In this document: in pieces, positions 22,001-30,676 of the stretch
Position numbering within the stretch: the first letter of the stretch is position 1
Layout: each line of letters opens with the position of its first letter
From: Biscogniauxia marginata
Taxonomy: Eukaryota > Ascomycota > Sordariomycetes > Xylariales > Xylariaceae
Assembly: GCA_022695795.1 (NCBI GenBank)
Contig: MU404251.1
Span: 1-30,676, forward strand
Reading direction: 5' to 3'
Length of the DNA stretch: 30,676 bases
The notes under the pieces: model-generated
What the model saw: only the letters and a program-made list of their open reading frames with translations
Told to the model about the DNA's origin: nothing
Database searches by the model: none
Position numbers and translations under genes: made by a program

Positions 22001-24890
22001 ATATATCGCTTATATAATTTAAGTAACTAAGCCTAAAAATCTAATAAAAAAAGTACTACGTAAGTACCTTTATTTCTATAAATTGTTTAGAGATAAAATA
22101 AAAGAAGAATTATTAAAACATAACTAGTAGAATTACTAGATTTACTTTAAAAAAGGAAACCAGTTAAAACTATTTTTAGTGTATTTTATAAATCAAGAAA
22201 AATAAAAAGCACTATAAAAAGAAATTTAAAAGGATTTTAATAAAGGATATATTTAAAAATTAAAGTTCTCGTTAAGATACTTGGTAATTATAATATTAAA
22301 GGTCGATAAAAACGGAAAGTAATATATTAATAAAAAAGGAAATTTAGTATAATGATAAGTAATTAATTACCGACACTTTAATAAAACTTATAAAAGAATA
22401 AATTAGCAAGGCTTAAATCTTTATAATACTAAACCTTCGCGACGATTATTATATAATTAGAATAGTTAAAAGACACGAATAATATACCGCTTTTCGAACG
22501 ATATATAGATATTATAAGTATAAAGTTATGCCATTTAAATTTACTAACGCATTTACTATATTTTAATATATAATTATAACGGTTTTTCGCAAGGTTTTAA
22601 ATAAATTTGTATTTATTTATTTAAACGATATATTAATTTATTTAGAAAGCGAAAAAAAGTATAAAGAATATATAAAACAAGTGTTAAAAGCCTTGAAAAA
22701 GGTAAACCTACTTATTTATCCAATTAAAAGTAAATGACATATTAAAAAACTAAATTATTTAAGGTTTATAATAAGTCTAAAAGAAATCCGTATTTAAAAG
22801 AGAAAAATAGTAATAATTAAGGATTAGTTAAAACTTAAAAGTGTTATAAACGTGCGCGTATTTCTTGGTTTTATTAATTACGTTAAATAACTCATTTAAG
22901 ATTTTAAACGAATTATTAAATTATTAACGAAACTAATTACTTTAACGAAAACAAGAGAAGTTTTCCATTTTACCGAAAAAGTTAAATAGGCTTTTTAATA
23001 ATTAAAAGAAATAATAATTAACGAGGTTATATATAAACTTTTAAACGAAAATACCTTAGATTTCGCCATTAAAATAGTTTTAAAGCAGCTAAAAAACAAT
23101 AAAAAATTGTACTTAATCACGTACTTATTTAAGGCACTATATAATACTAAATTAAATTATTAAATTTATAATAAAAAACTATTAATAATTATTAAAGCAT
23201 TAAAAAATAGGAATTATAACTTAGTAAAACTAAAAAACCTATTAATATTTATTTAAATTATAAAAACTTTATATAATTTATAATAATATAAACGCTTAAT
23301 TAAAGATATAAGCGTTAAATGATTTTCCTATTTAAGTTTAATTTCAAAATTTATTACATTAAAAAAAAGGAAAATATCTAAATAAATCTTCTTAATAAAA
23401 AAGGAGATTATAAGTCAAAAATTAATAAAAGAAATATCTAGATATTTAAATAATAAAATGACGGATTAATTATATTAGCTTATATACGAATTAACATAAA
23501 AAACTAAAAATAACGTTTTAAGGAAAATTACAATTTAAAAAAAAAGTAATTATAGTTTTAATAAGGATCTAATAATAAACTTCTCTCGTATAAAGGAAAG
23601 GTCTACATATTAAAACGAGTACAAAACGAATTTGTCAAGGAATTTTATAAACACCCCTTACATAGTTACCAGGGAATTTTTAAAACGTTAAAACGACTTT
23701 AAAAAGAATTCGATTTTTCAAGGATACAATAAATAATTAAAAGAATTATAAAGAATTATAACGTTTATAATAAAGCTAAGGCATCACGATATAAACCATA
23801 TAAATTACTATAATTAATTTAAATACTTAATAAAGCGTGATATATAATTACATAGGATTTCGTAATAAAACTTTTTAAGTTAAAAAATCCTATTATAAAA
23901 GTACCTTATAATAATATATAGATAATTATTAATAAACTTACAAAATATGCCTACTTTTTACTATTTAACAAGTCGAGCATAATAAAATAATTAACCTTTA
24001 ATTTTTTTAAAAAGTATGTTAATAAATATGGATTATTAAAACACATTATTTTAAATAAAAATAAATTATTTACGTCAAAATTTTAAACTAGTTTAATAAA
24101 ACGAATAAGAGTTAAATAAAAGTTATTTATAATATATTATCCTTAAATAAACGGATAAATAAAAAAACTAAATCAAATAATAAAATAATATTTACGAAGT
24201 TATATTAATTAGGAAATAAACAACTAAATAAAACTATTATTAATAGCCTAAATAGCATATAACACTTTAATCAATAAAAATATAAAAATGTCACTATACG
24301 AAGTAATATATAGTTAAAAAGCAGAAATTTAAAAACAACCGATTAAACTCACGGAAATATTAAAAGTCGAAATAAAAGCCCCGAAAGTAAAAATACTATC
24401 CAAAAAAGTTTAAATAATATAACGACGGCTATAAAAAGAATTATAATTCATTTAAAATAAAATAATAAAGTATTATAACAAAAAAAGAATTAAAAAACTA
24501 ATTCTTAAGAGAATAGATATAATTTACTTATTTTATTAACAATAAAACGTAATAATAAAAACGCCTTAAATTAAAATAAAACGACTTAATAAAAAACTTA
24601 AATTTAAAAAGTTAAAACTATATAAAGTCGAGAAAGTTATTTCGAATATTAATTATAAATTAAAACTATTAAAAGAATTTAAAATACATTTAGTTTTTTA
24701 TATATCGTTATTAAAATTAACACCGAAAAACGCCTTGTTAAAAACCTGGAATAAAATTAAAGAAAAACTAAATAAATATAAAATAAAAAGGATTTTAAAC
24801 TTAAAAAAGATTAGTAATTAATTATAATATCTAGTTAAATAAAAAAAATACCTATTAAAAAAATACATAAAAACCATTTAAGCACTTAAC
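19100..24890 (+). pseudogene. E3 gag-pol remnant
   Basis: Decayed polyprotein gene beginning at ATG 19100 (MPFKIKG followed by a stop). The CCHC knuckle at 20140-20181 reads in frame but has lost its second and fourth Cys to Tyr (TGT to TAT). The RT core at 22618-22641 has Y-L-N-D, with the first catalytic Asp now Asn. RNase H keeps DFAI and VLKQ. Integrase follows at roughly 23600-24000, with KLTKYAYFLL recognisable near 23935. The chromodomain at about 24800-24890 carries a 1-base loss relative to E2. Relative to E2 there are several small deletions, for example around 20690 and 21290. Stops are of RIP type; no product is possible. Confidence 0.88.
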
Positions 24891-24964
24891 GAACTTAAAA
24901 AACACACTTAATAAGTTTTATTGACAAAACCCGGATCGGCTAAAAAGGCTTAAAATTCAGGATC

Positions 24965-25150
24965 TTAACTTAAGAAAAACAGGTTAAAAGAGGGGATAGC
25001 CTTAAAAGCAACTTTAACCTACTCGGCCAGAAATTATTACTTAACCTAGAGACGTTTTTACTCCCTTTTTAAACGTTTTTACTTCTTTAGTTTATTTAAA
25101 TTTTGAAAATTACATTAAAATATTTTTAAACTTTTCTTTTTTAATAACTC
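24965..25150 (-). pseudogene. Antisense ORF of E3 (decayed)
   Basis: The minus strand shows the same pattern as in E1 and E2: KSLKIF, then a Lys/Arg-rich stretch with stops at former Gln positions (KRLKRE-stop-KRL), then FLAE-stop-VKVAFKAIPSF. It lies between the chromodomain and the 3' LTR, convergent with pol. E3 agrees with E2 and E1 at AE(Q)V and A(V/I)P. Its 5' limit is not clear. A neighbouring open minus frame at 25188-25379 has AT-biased composition and is not supported as part of it. Confidence 0.5.
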
Positions 25151-25510
25151 CTTTTAACGACAAAGCCGTTTTATTCGAGTTATAATTTTAATTATTTCTT
25201 AGTAAAGTCGTTTTAAAGCTTCCTCGGCTTAACGTTTTTATAGAGATAACCGTTTTTCCTCGTAATTTAAATTTCGAAAAAAAAACTAAAAAAAAAATCC
25301 CCACCTTATTATATTTCTTTAATATTTTAAGCGACATTACATATTTTAAGTTATAATTAAAATAATAAAAATAAAACATAATATTAATATTAAAGCTTAT
25401 TTAGTTAATTCGGTTAATAAGCTTTTCACGACTTTACCTTTAATATTAAAATTAATAAACATAATAAGAATAAAAAAAGAATTTATTAAATAATCTTTAA
25501 AATAAAGATT

Positions 25511-25528
25511 TTAAGAAGGGAGAAATAG
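25511..25528 (+). other. E3 polypurine tract
   Basis: TTAAGAAGGGAGAAATAG abuts the 3' LTR at 25529. It is the least mutated of the three tracts and shows the probable ancestral form. Confidence 0.78.
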
Positions 25529-25987
25529 TGTTACGAATTAATTAAGGTAAGCAATTAAATGACAAGGGTATTATCCTTATTATTCTTAGTTTAACACCGG
25601 ATATAAATCCCGGAAGGAAAGCAGCTTATAATTACATGATATAAATATATATGAATAAAACATATTTAGTAACATTTAATAAAGAATAAATATGTATAAA
25701 TAAAACATATTTAGAGGTATTTAACATACCAATTAAAAAATTAAAAAAAAGTATAAAAAAAATTCCCTATATATCTAGTTATTTATTTTAATTCTTTAGT
25801 TATTAATTTAAGATTATAATTACTTCTTAATATTATAATAAAAGTACTTTAAAATCTCTTTAACGAATAAAACATTATAAATCACTTGAATTAATCTTAA
25901 TTCATTATTACTTTCTAATTAAGAAAACTTAGTACGTATTCACTTGTGAAGTTAGTTAACTAGGAACACATAAGGAGGTTTATCACA
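25529..25987 (+). repeat. E3 3' LTR
   Basis: 459 bp, starting TGTTACGAATTAATT and ending GGTTTATCACA. Compared with the 5' LTR its U3 is heavily RIP-mutated (for example AACCAACC to AATTAATT). One position goes the other way: CACCGG here against CACTGG at the 5' end. Confidence 0.92.
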
Positions 25988-25992
25988 ATTAA

Positions 25993-26602
25993 TTTATATT
26001 ATTATTAATATATATTAAAATTTTAAAAAGCTTTTTAATAATAATAATATTATTATTTAAAATTAAAAACTAAGTTTTATTTAATTAATCTTTTATTATA
26101 TTTATATAATAATTATAAAACCCACTTATCCCGTATTATTAAACGTTATTTATTTAGTTATTACCTTATATAACTTTATATATTTATTATAACTTATATA
26201 ATAAATAAAAAAGACAAAAGCAGGATTTAATCATATAATTTCAATGTCTTTTTCCTTTTTTCTTCCCACTTCATAATAATTAAACACTAAATAAATATAT
26301 TAAAGCTTTGTCCTAAGAATATTACCTAGACCATAATAATAATAACTGTCACAGCCGTTACTGTGGTGAAGCTATTTAAAACCGCGTTATTATGGCTCAA
26401 CTTTAGTACTTAAAAAATGTATATAGCAAGTTAGTAAAATGAGGAACCTTTTTTTCTTTATATAATTCTTTTTCATTATAATATAGAGATTCCTCGAGCC
26501 CTCGCGCCTTAAGTCTTGTTATAAACCTTAATAATAACATAATAAAAATAAATAAATAACTAATTATTTATTTATAAAATGTAAGTTTTAAAGTTTTAAT
26601 AT
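25993..26602. other. AT-rich spacer, no gene seen
   Basis: Mostly A/T-rich. A patch at about 26220-26520 has more normal composition, with a small CACAG/CTGTG hairpin near 26350 and GAGGAA/TTCCTC arms at about 26440 and 26490. No open frame or RNA gene can be supported. The less AT-rich patch may be unique host sequence that escaped RIP. Confidence 0.5.
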
Positions 26603-26604
26603 TA

Positions 26605-27510
26605 ACGTACTATATAAGCGAGTAAACGAAACAAGCTCGCGAACAAAATGGTTTTATTACGAACTAATAATGTTGAAGGGGTCTTTAACAAGGGTATAAG
26701 GCACGGACCAAAAATGCAAAGAACGGATGACTCGAGTCAAAGGGGCAATACAACGTCACGTGATATAGATTTCTATTAATTCAAGAATCTATAAGAATCC
26801 AGTGTGTTAAATTCTCAAGGATGAAAGAATTTAATAGGTATTTAATATATTAAAGTAAGAAGTATAAAGAATAAAGAAAAAGTATAAAAAAAGCAGGATT
26901 TCCCGTGTAGTTAATCTCTCGTTTTTTAGCTATTAATTTAAAATTAAAGTTACTTTTTAATATTATAATGAGAATACCTTAAAATCTCTTTAACGAATAA
27001 AGCATTATAAATCTTTTAAATTAATCTTGATTTATTATTACTTTTAAATTAAAAAAAATTTAATACGTACTTATTTATAAGGTTAATTAACTAAAAACAT
27101 ATAAAGAGGTTCGTTATAGGTTTTTTATATAAAATCGACTTTTTCGAAAATTTATAACTTTACATATAAAAAATAAAAAAAATCTCGAACCTTTTTCTTT
27201 AGTTATATAACTATATAATATAACTAAAATAAAATTTTAAAAAATTAATATTAATAAATAAAAAAAGAAAACACGTAAAAACTAAAATTATAATAAAACG
27301 TACGAACCTTTTTACGTATTTCTTTATAAATTTCACTTTTTATTTTTTTATTTTTATTTTAATTAAACTATATAATTATATAACTAAAAAAAAGGTTCGA
27401 GATTTTTACGACTTTTACGTGTAAAGTTATAAATTTTCGAAAAAGTCGATTTTATATAAAAAACCATTTTGTTTGTGAGCTTGTTTAGTTTACTCGCTTA
27501 TATAATACGT
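26605..27510. mobile_element. Foldback/MITE-type element, split by a solo LTR
   Basis: Long terminal inverted repeats: the left begins ACGTACTATATAAGCGAG at 26605, and the complement of the right end, finishing at 27510, begins ACGTATTATATAAGCGAG. The match continues through AAGCTC.C.AACAAAATGG and TTTTATATAAAATCGAC, more than 100 bp per arm. TA on both sides (26603-26604 and 27511-27512) may be a TA target duplication as in Tc1/mariner-type MITEs. Removing the solo LTR and one target copy leaves about 440 bp with no coding capacity. The interior is itself largely palindromic. Confidence 0.8.
26655..27118 (+). repeat. Solo LTR of the E1/E2 family
   Basis: 464 bp from TATTACGAACTAATAATG to GAGGTTCGTTATA, aligning end to end with the E2 LTRs and with no internal element beside it. 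A perfect 5-bp target duplication GGTTT flanks it (26650-26654 and 27119-27123). It therefore arose by insertion of a full element and then LTR-LTR recombination. It interrupts the left arm of the MITE, so it is younger than that element. Confidence 0.93.
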
Positions 27511-27567
27511 TATTATTAATTATATAAATATATTATTAATTTTTTATAATATTATATAATATTTATA

Positions 27568-27932
27568 AATAATGTCGCTTATTAATTAATAAGTTATTTA
27601 ATATTTTATATAAAACCGGGGTTTTTAAGTTTTAATAACTTAATATATAAAAACCGGAAAAGTTATAAACTTTTTCTATTAATTATATATAAAATTAAAA
27701 TAAAATAAAACGTATAAATCACTTTATTGTTTTTCTTCGTATATTTCGATTTCGATTTTTTTTTCAAATTTATGTTTAATGAAATTAATTAATTATATAA
27801 TTAAAAGAAAAGGTCCAGGACTTTTCCGATTTTTACGTATTAAGTTATTAATATTTAAAAAACCTAGTTTCATTTAAGATATTAAGTGGCTTACTCGCTT
27901 GGGTGGCTTATTAGCTTATGAGCAACATTATT
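27568..27932. mobile_element. Second MITE-like inverted-repeat element
   Basis: The left side from AATAATGTCGCTTATTA and the complement of the right side from AATAATGTTGCTCATAA pair over about 100 bp: TAATAAG, TTAATAT, AATAACTTAATA and CGGAAAAGT are shared in order. The right arm has about 16 extra bases (27885-27905) and is much less AT-rich at its outer edge. The core resembles that of the 26605 element (TATATAA.TAAAA, AAGGT(T/C)C), so the two are relatives. It has no coding capacity and its target duplication is not clear. Confidence 0.65.
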
Positions 27933-28190
27933 CCATGTTAAAAGATTGTTATTAATATAAACATAAAGAGACTTAAGTTTCTCAATGAAGGTAAATAGAG
28001 CGCCATGTTGAAATACCAAGTGGAATCCTTCTTGTTATATCTGGTGTCTATAAAAACATCACTGTCTTATAAACTGCCTTGAATCATCTTTACATTCAAA
28101 CACTGCGAAGTCCCCGCGTGCGCCTTCGTATATTGGCCTAAACATGGTCATAGCAATCGAGAGTCCAAAGTCTCAAAACAAGACGAGAAA
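27933..28190. other. 3' flank of the Myb gene
   Basis: About 260 bp of normal composition downstream of the minus-strand Myb-type gene. It probably contains its 3' UTR and polyadenylation region. No separate feature can be named. Confidence 0.4.
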
Positions 28191-29131
28191 TCAAGTTCCT
28201 AGTCGTATACTCATGGTGACAAGGTCATCTTCCTCAAACGCTGTCTCTGATAATGCGGTGTCGACAATAGTACAGATAACCCTCCTAAGGTTCTTCCTCG
28301 GGCATGTGACCGAATACTTGACAGCTTCGGTACTTCGTTCGAGCTCTGTCTCCTGTGGTCGACCTTTATTACAGTGGGCCTCCACGGGTGGACGGGACTG
28401 TTCCCCACAGGTGTCGAATAGATTCTCTAGCTCCAAAGGGGTATTACTACCCCTGATGGCAGTACTAGTAGGTAACATATCAGACCCCATGAATCCATGC
28501 AACGAGCTTTGGCGCTCCCATCTGATCTGAGGAATCGCGGTATTGGACTGGCTGTGTGGGTTGATTTCCATTGTATCGGATTGTTCAACAGCTTGGTCGT
28601 TTGTCGCCAGGCCCCATTCCCCAGGAAAATCTGACGAGGGAGAAATGATGGGAGATAAGTGACCACCCGGCAAAGCCAGTTTTTTCGAGTTCACTTGACG
28701 CTTCACGCGGCGCATAAGAAGGGAATGGCGGTTCTTGAGCGCTAATGGAGCGCGTGACTCGAGGAAATTGTTGGTTAGAAACTTCCAGTTGCGACCGTAC
28801 ACATCTACTAAGTGAAGAAGCAGTTTGTCCTGTTAGATATAAATTTAGCAGTAGTCTACGGTGAATTTCAAGCCTTGTACAATGGCGGTGAATGGAAGTC
28901 GGTACTTACCTCTGTAGGTGACCACGGGCTACGGTCAAGATCAGGGTTCAAATTCTCGTTCCATCGTTTAGCACATTGATCGCCGCTTCGCGTTGAAACA
29001 TCGGCAGCAACGAGAACCCACCGTGTGCCGTGTTTAACTACCGCATTCCTCAAGCGCTCATCCTCCTCGGACGACCAAGTGCCAATGTTGAAACCTGAGT
29101 TTTTTTGCATGTTGTCACAAGACGTTTTCAT
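28191..29131 (-). CDS. Myb-type (SANT) DNA-binding protein, two repeats
   Basis: Two exons on the minus strand, 29131-28910 and 28829-28191, joined across an 80-bp intron (GTAAGT at 28909, AACAG at 28830, phase 0), give 286 residues. The start is the first ATG of the frame (MKTSCDNM); a second ATG seven codons later is possible. Repeat 1 (about residues 17-62) runs from GTWSSEEDERLRNAV to QCAKRWNENLNP, with three spaced Trp. Repeat 2 starts SPWSPTE and, across the intron, continues DKLLLHLVDVYGRNWKFL to ALKNRHSLLMRR; its third core position is not Trp. The basic KNRHSLLMRRVKRQ suits DNA contact. The remaining C-terminal region has no recognised domain and ends EEDDLVTMSIRLGT. It is probably a nuclear transcription regulator; targets are unknown. 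No in-frame stop or RIP damage is seen. Confidence 0.85.
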
Positions 29132-29155
29132 AATCAAGCTCAACTCTAATGTCAA

Positions 29156-29460
29156 CGGAAAGAGAACTGTTCATTATGAACTAATCCCCAGTTGAACATC
29201 GCCCCCGACAAATGCACTAACTATGAATGCGCCACCATTTTGCTTCAACCTTTGAAGTTGACCGCTCTTTTTGCAAGGATGGAATGTTTCTATTCACATA
29301 TGCGATAAGGAATTGCACGTTCTGGACATCTTGCTCAACGCCATGCCGATTGTGTTGCTCCAATAGTTAGTTACCTCTCTTATAAGCTGGCATTACGCCG
29401 CGCTTTACCGGTCGGTCTAAGACGGCCTGAAATTGCTAGAAAGATTTTAAGCTAGTTACT
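29156..29460. other. Upstream region of the Myb gene
   Basis: Normal-composition sequence 5' of the minus-strand Myb-type gene, likely holding its promoter and leader. On the minus strand a CTTATAAGAGAGG near 29375-29390 could be a TATA-like element, but this is only a guess. No other coding frame is convincing. The composition drops sharply to A/T-rich at about 29450. Confidence 0.45.
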
Positions 29461-30581
29461 ACTAAGGTTAAAAAGTTAGTTAATTGATTTATTAATAACT
29501 ATCTTAATATATAAGTTTTATTTAATTTATTACTTTAAATTAAAGCTTTTTATAATTAATATAATATAACTTTTAAAAATATTTTTTATTTATTTAATTA
29601 AGTTATTTAAAGTTAAAGCTTATTAAGTCTTTTAAACATTTATAACTTTATATTATTTTTTAAAGATTTATAAAATAAATATTAATATATTTAATAAAGT
29701 AATTTTCATTATAATTTATATAATAAATTATTTATTTTATTATTAAATATTATTACGAGGGTAAAGTAAGCTAAGTATAACTAGTTTATTCTTATAAAGA
29801 AGAAATAAAGCAAGATAAACGCTTGTTTTATCTCGAAAAAAGGAGAGAGAAGTTACCTTTATATACTTATTACAAGTTAAGGACTAACTTAAAGTAGGTG
29901 CGGTACGTGTATTAACACGTACCGCACCTGCTTATAATAAATATTAATATTTATAAAAAACAGGTTTAAAAAGGTTATATATTAAATACATTTAAATAAA
30001 TTTATAATATAATTAAATTATAATATATTTTATAGATAAACAAATAAAACAATTTCTTATATAAAATCGGAAAAATCCCGTATAATTTCTTTTATATTTA
30101 ATTAATTTAATTAAATATAAAAATAAAAATAAAAAAGTAAATTATTTTAAAAATGTGAAATAATATTATAAATTATAATAAAACTTAAAGTATAAAAATT
30201 TAAATGATTTTTATATTATAATAAAAAATTACATGTAAAAAAGGTTTTATACATTATTAATAAACTATATAAATTTTTTTAAATATTGAAATTAAGTTAT
30301 AATAATAATAATAACGTGCTTAATAATATAGTTTAAATAGCTTTATTATAATAATAATTATAATAAATAAATAATAAAGCTTATTTTAATTTTTAAATTT
30401 CCAAGTTTTTACCTTTTTTAACTTTTTATTTTTTTATTTTTAAATGTAATTAAATTATTTATATAATATTAAGAAACTTAAAATTATAATATTATGAAAA
30501 CAAAAAAATTTAACGTATTCCGATATTTTATATAATAAATTATATTTTAATATAAAATATAATTTATAATATTTAAAAACC
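29461..30581. other. AT-rich region, no gene seen
   Basis: A/T-rich and non-coding, apart from a patch at 29750-29935. That patch begins TATTACGAGGGTAAAG, which could be a RIP-altered TGTTACGAGGG LTR start, carries an AGATAAA/TTTATCT hairpin near 29815, and ends with the GC-rich inverted repeat listed separately. No matching LTR end is visible. A palindrome-rich run (ATTATATTTTAATATAAAATATAAT) lies near 30540. Confidence 0.5.
29892..29933. repeat. GC-rich 19-bp inverted repeat with 4-bp loop
   Basis: The left arm AAGTAGGTGCGGTACGTGT (29892-29910) and right arm ACACGTACCGCACCTGCTT (29915-29933) pair at 18 of 19 positions around ATTA. The one mismatch is a T where a C would pair, as expected of RIP. 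All the CpG sites are intact within A/T-rich surroundings. It could be two abutting transposon ends, a protein-binding palindrome or a terminator-like hairpin; the sequence alone does not decide. Confidence 0.85.

Positions 30582-30676
<95 letters not shown>
30582..30676. repeat. (ATT)n microsatellite
   Basis: About 31 uninterrupted copies of the trinucleotide ATT/TTA run to the last base of the window. The array touches the edge, so its length is unknown. Like the repeat at the other end, it probably stopped the assembly. Confidence 0.97.

Larger units (their letters stand above)
18366..25987 (+). mobile_element. E3: RIP-mutated Ty3/gypsy chromovirus with divergent U3
   Basis: Third gypsy element, plus strand, about 7.6 kb including a 97-base run of N. 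LTRs are 18366-19023 and 25529-25987. The target duplication is GTTAA on the left (18361-18365) and ATTAA on the right (25988-25992), one RIP-type change apart. Its internal domains match E1 and E2: CCHC knuckle 20140-20181, RT core 22618-22641, RNase H near 23050-23090, chromodomain about 24800-24890 with a 1-base frameshift, polypurine tract before 25529. The last 300 or so bases of its LTR match E1 and E2, but the first 200 or so do not, so it is a distinct subfamily or a recombinant. Confidence 0.93.

Noticed and set aside
25188..25379. 63-codon open frame on the minus strand
   Set aside because: Its Phe/Tyr/Asn/Lys/Leu-heavy composition reflects A/T-rich sequence. It lies in the non-coding part of E3 before the polypurine tract and is not seen as a frame in E1 or E2.
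28144..28530. 128-codon plus-strand frame and shorter minus-strand frames at 28211-28408 and 28427-28666
   Set aside because: All overlap exon 2 of the Myb-type gene in other frames and have no family features; they are shadows.
29892..29933. Helitron 3' end hairpin
   Set aside because: Helitron ends have a hairpin followed within about 10 bases by CTRR and an insertion before T. Here the hairpin is followed by ATAATAAAT, without CTAG or a similar motif, and no TC 5' end was found.

Overview
This window is fungal, most likely from a filamentous ascomycete (Pezizomycotina) with repeat-induced point mutation (RIP). Most of it is extremely AT-rich, TpA-heavy retrotransposon sequence in which LTR and domain copies differ almost only by C-to-T and G-to-A transitions. 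Two short islands of ordinary composition (about 15.85-17.86 kb and 27.93-29.44 kb) hold intron-bearing protein genes with GT..AG introns, CTAAC/CTGAC-like branch sites and Kozak-like starts. No species is assigned. Both ends of the window are simple tandem repeats, as expected at contig breaks.

Layout. 1-149: 9-bp tandem repeat. 421-7889: RIP-mutated Ty3/gypsy chromovirus E1 on the minus strand, target duplication ATAAT. 8024-15500: related element E2 on the plus strand, target duplication TTACG. E1 and E2 lie head to head, 134 bp apart. 15616-15670: one terminal repeat of a small inverted-repeat transposon family. 15861-17203 (minus): six-exon gene for a 294-residue NDP-4-keto-6-deoxyglucose 3,5-epimerase/4-reductase-like protein. 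18366-25987: third gypsy element E3 (plus, target duplication GTTAA/ATTAA), with a different U3 and an assembly gap in its 5' LTR. 26605-27510: foldback/MITE element split by a solo LTR (26655-27118, target duplication GGTTT). 27568-27932: a second MITE-like inverted repeat. 28191-29131 (minus): two-exon Myb-type DNA-binding protein gene, 286 residues. 29.46 kb to the end: AT-rich sequence with one striking GC-rich 19-bp inverted repeat and a terminal (ATT)n microsatellite.

The three gypsy elements share the order LTR - gag (CCHC knuckle) - protease - reverse transcriptase - RNase H - integrase - chromodomain - polypurine tract - LTR, all inactivated by stop codons, mainly TGG to TAG/TAA and CAA/CAG to TAA/TAG. 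Each also carries, between the chromodomain and the 3' LTR and on the opposite strand, remains of a small ORF whose amino-acid pattern (GLEML, KR-rich helix, AEQ, AVP) is shared by all three. This conserved antisense ORF is the most interesting element-level signal. The two host genes appear intact within the RIP-mutated surroundings; nothing in the sequence links their functions.
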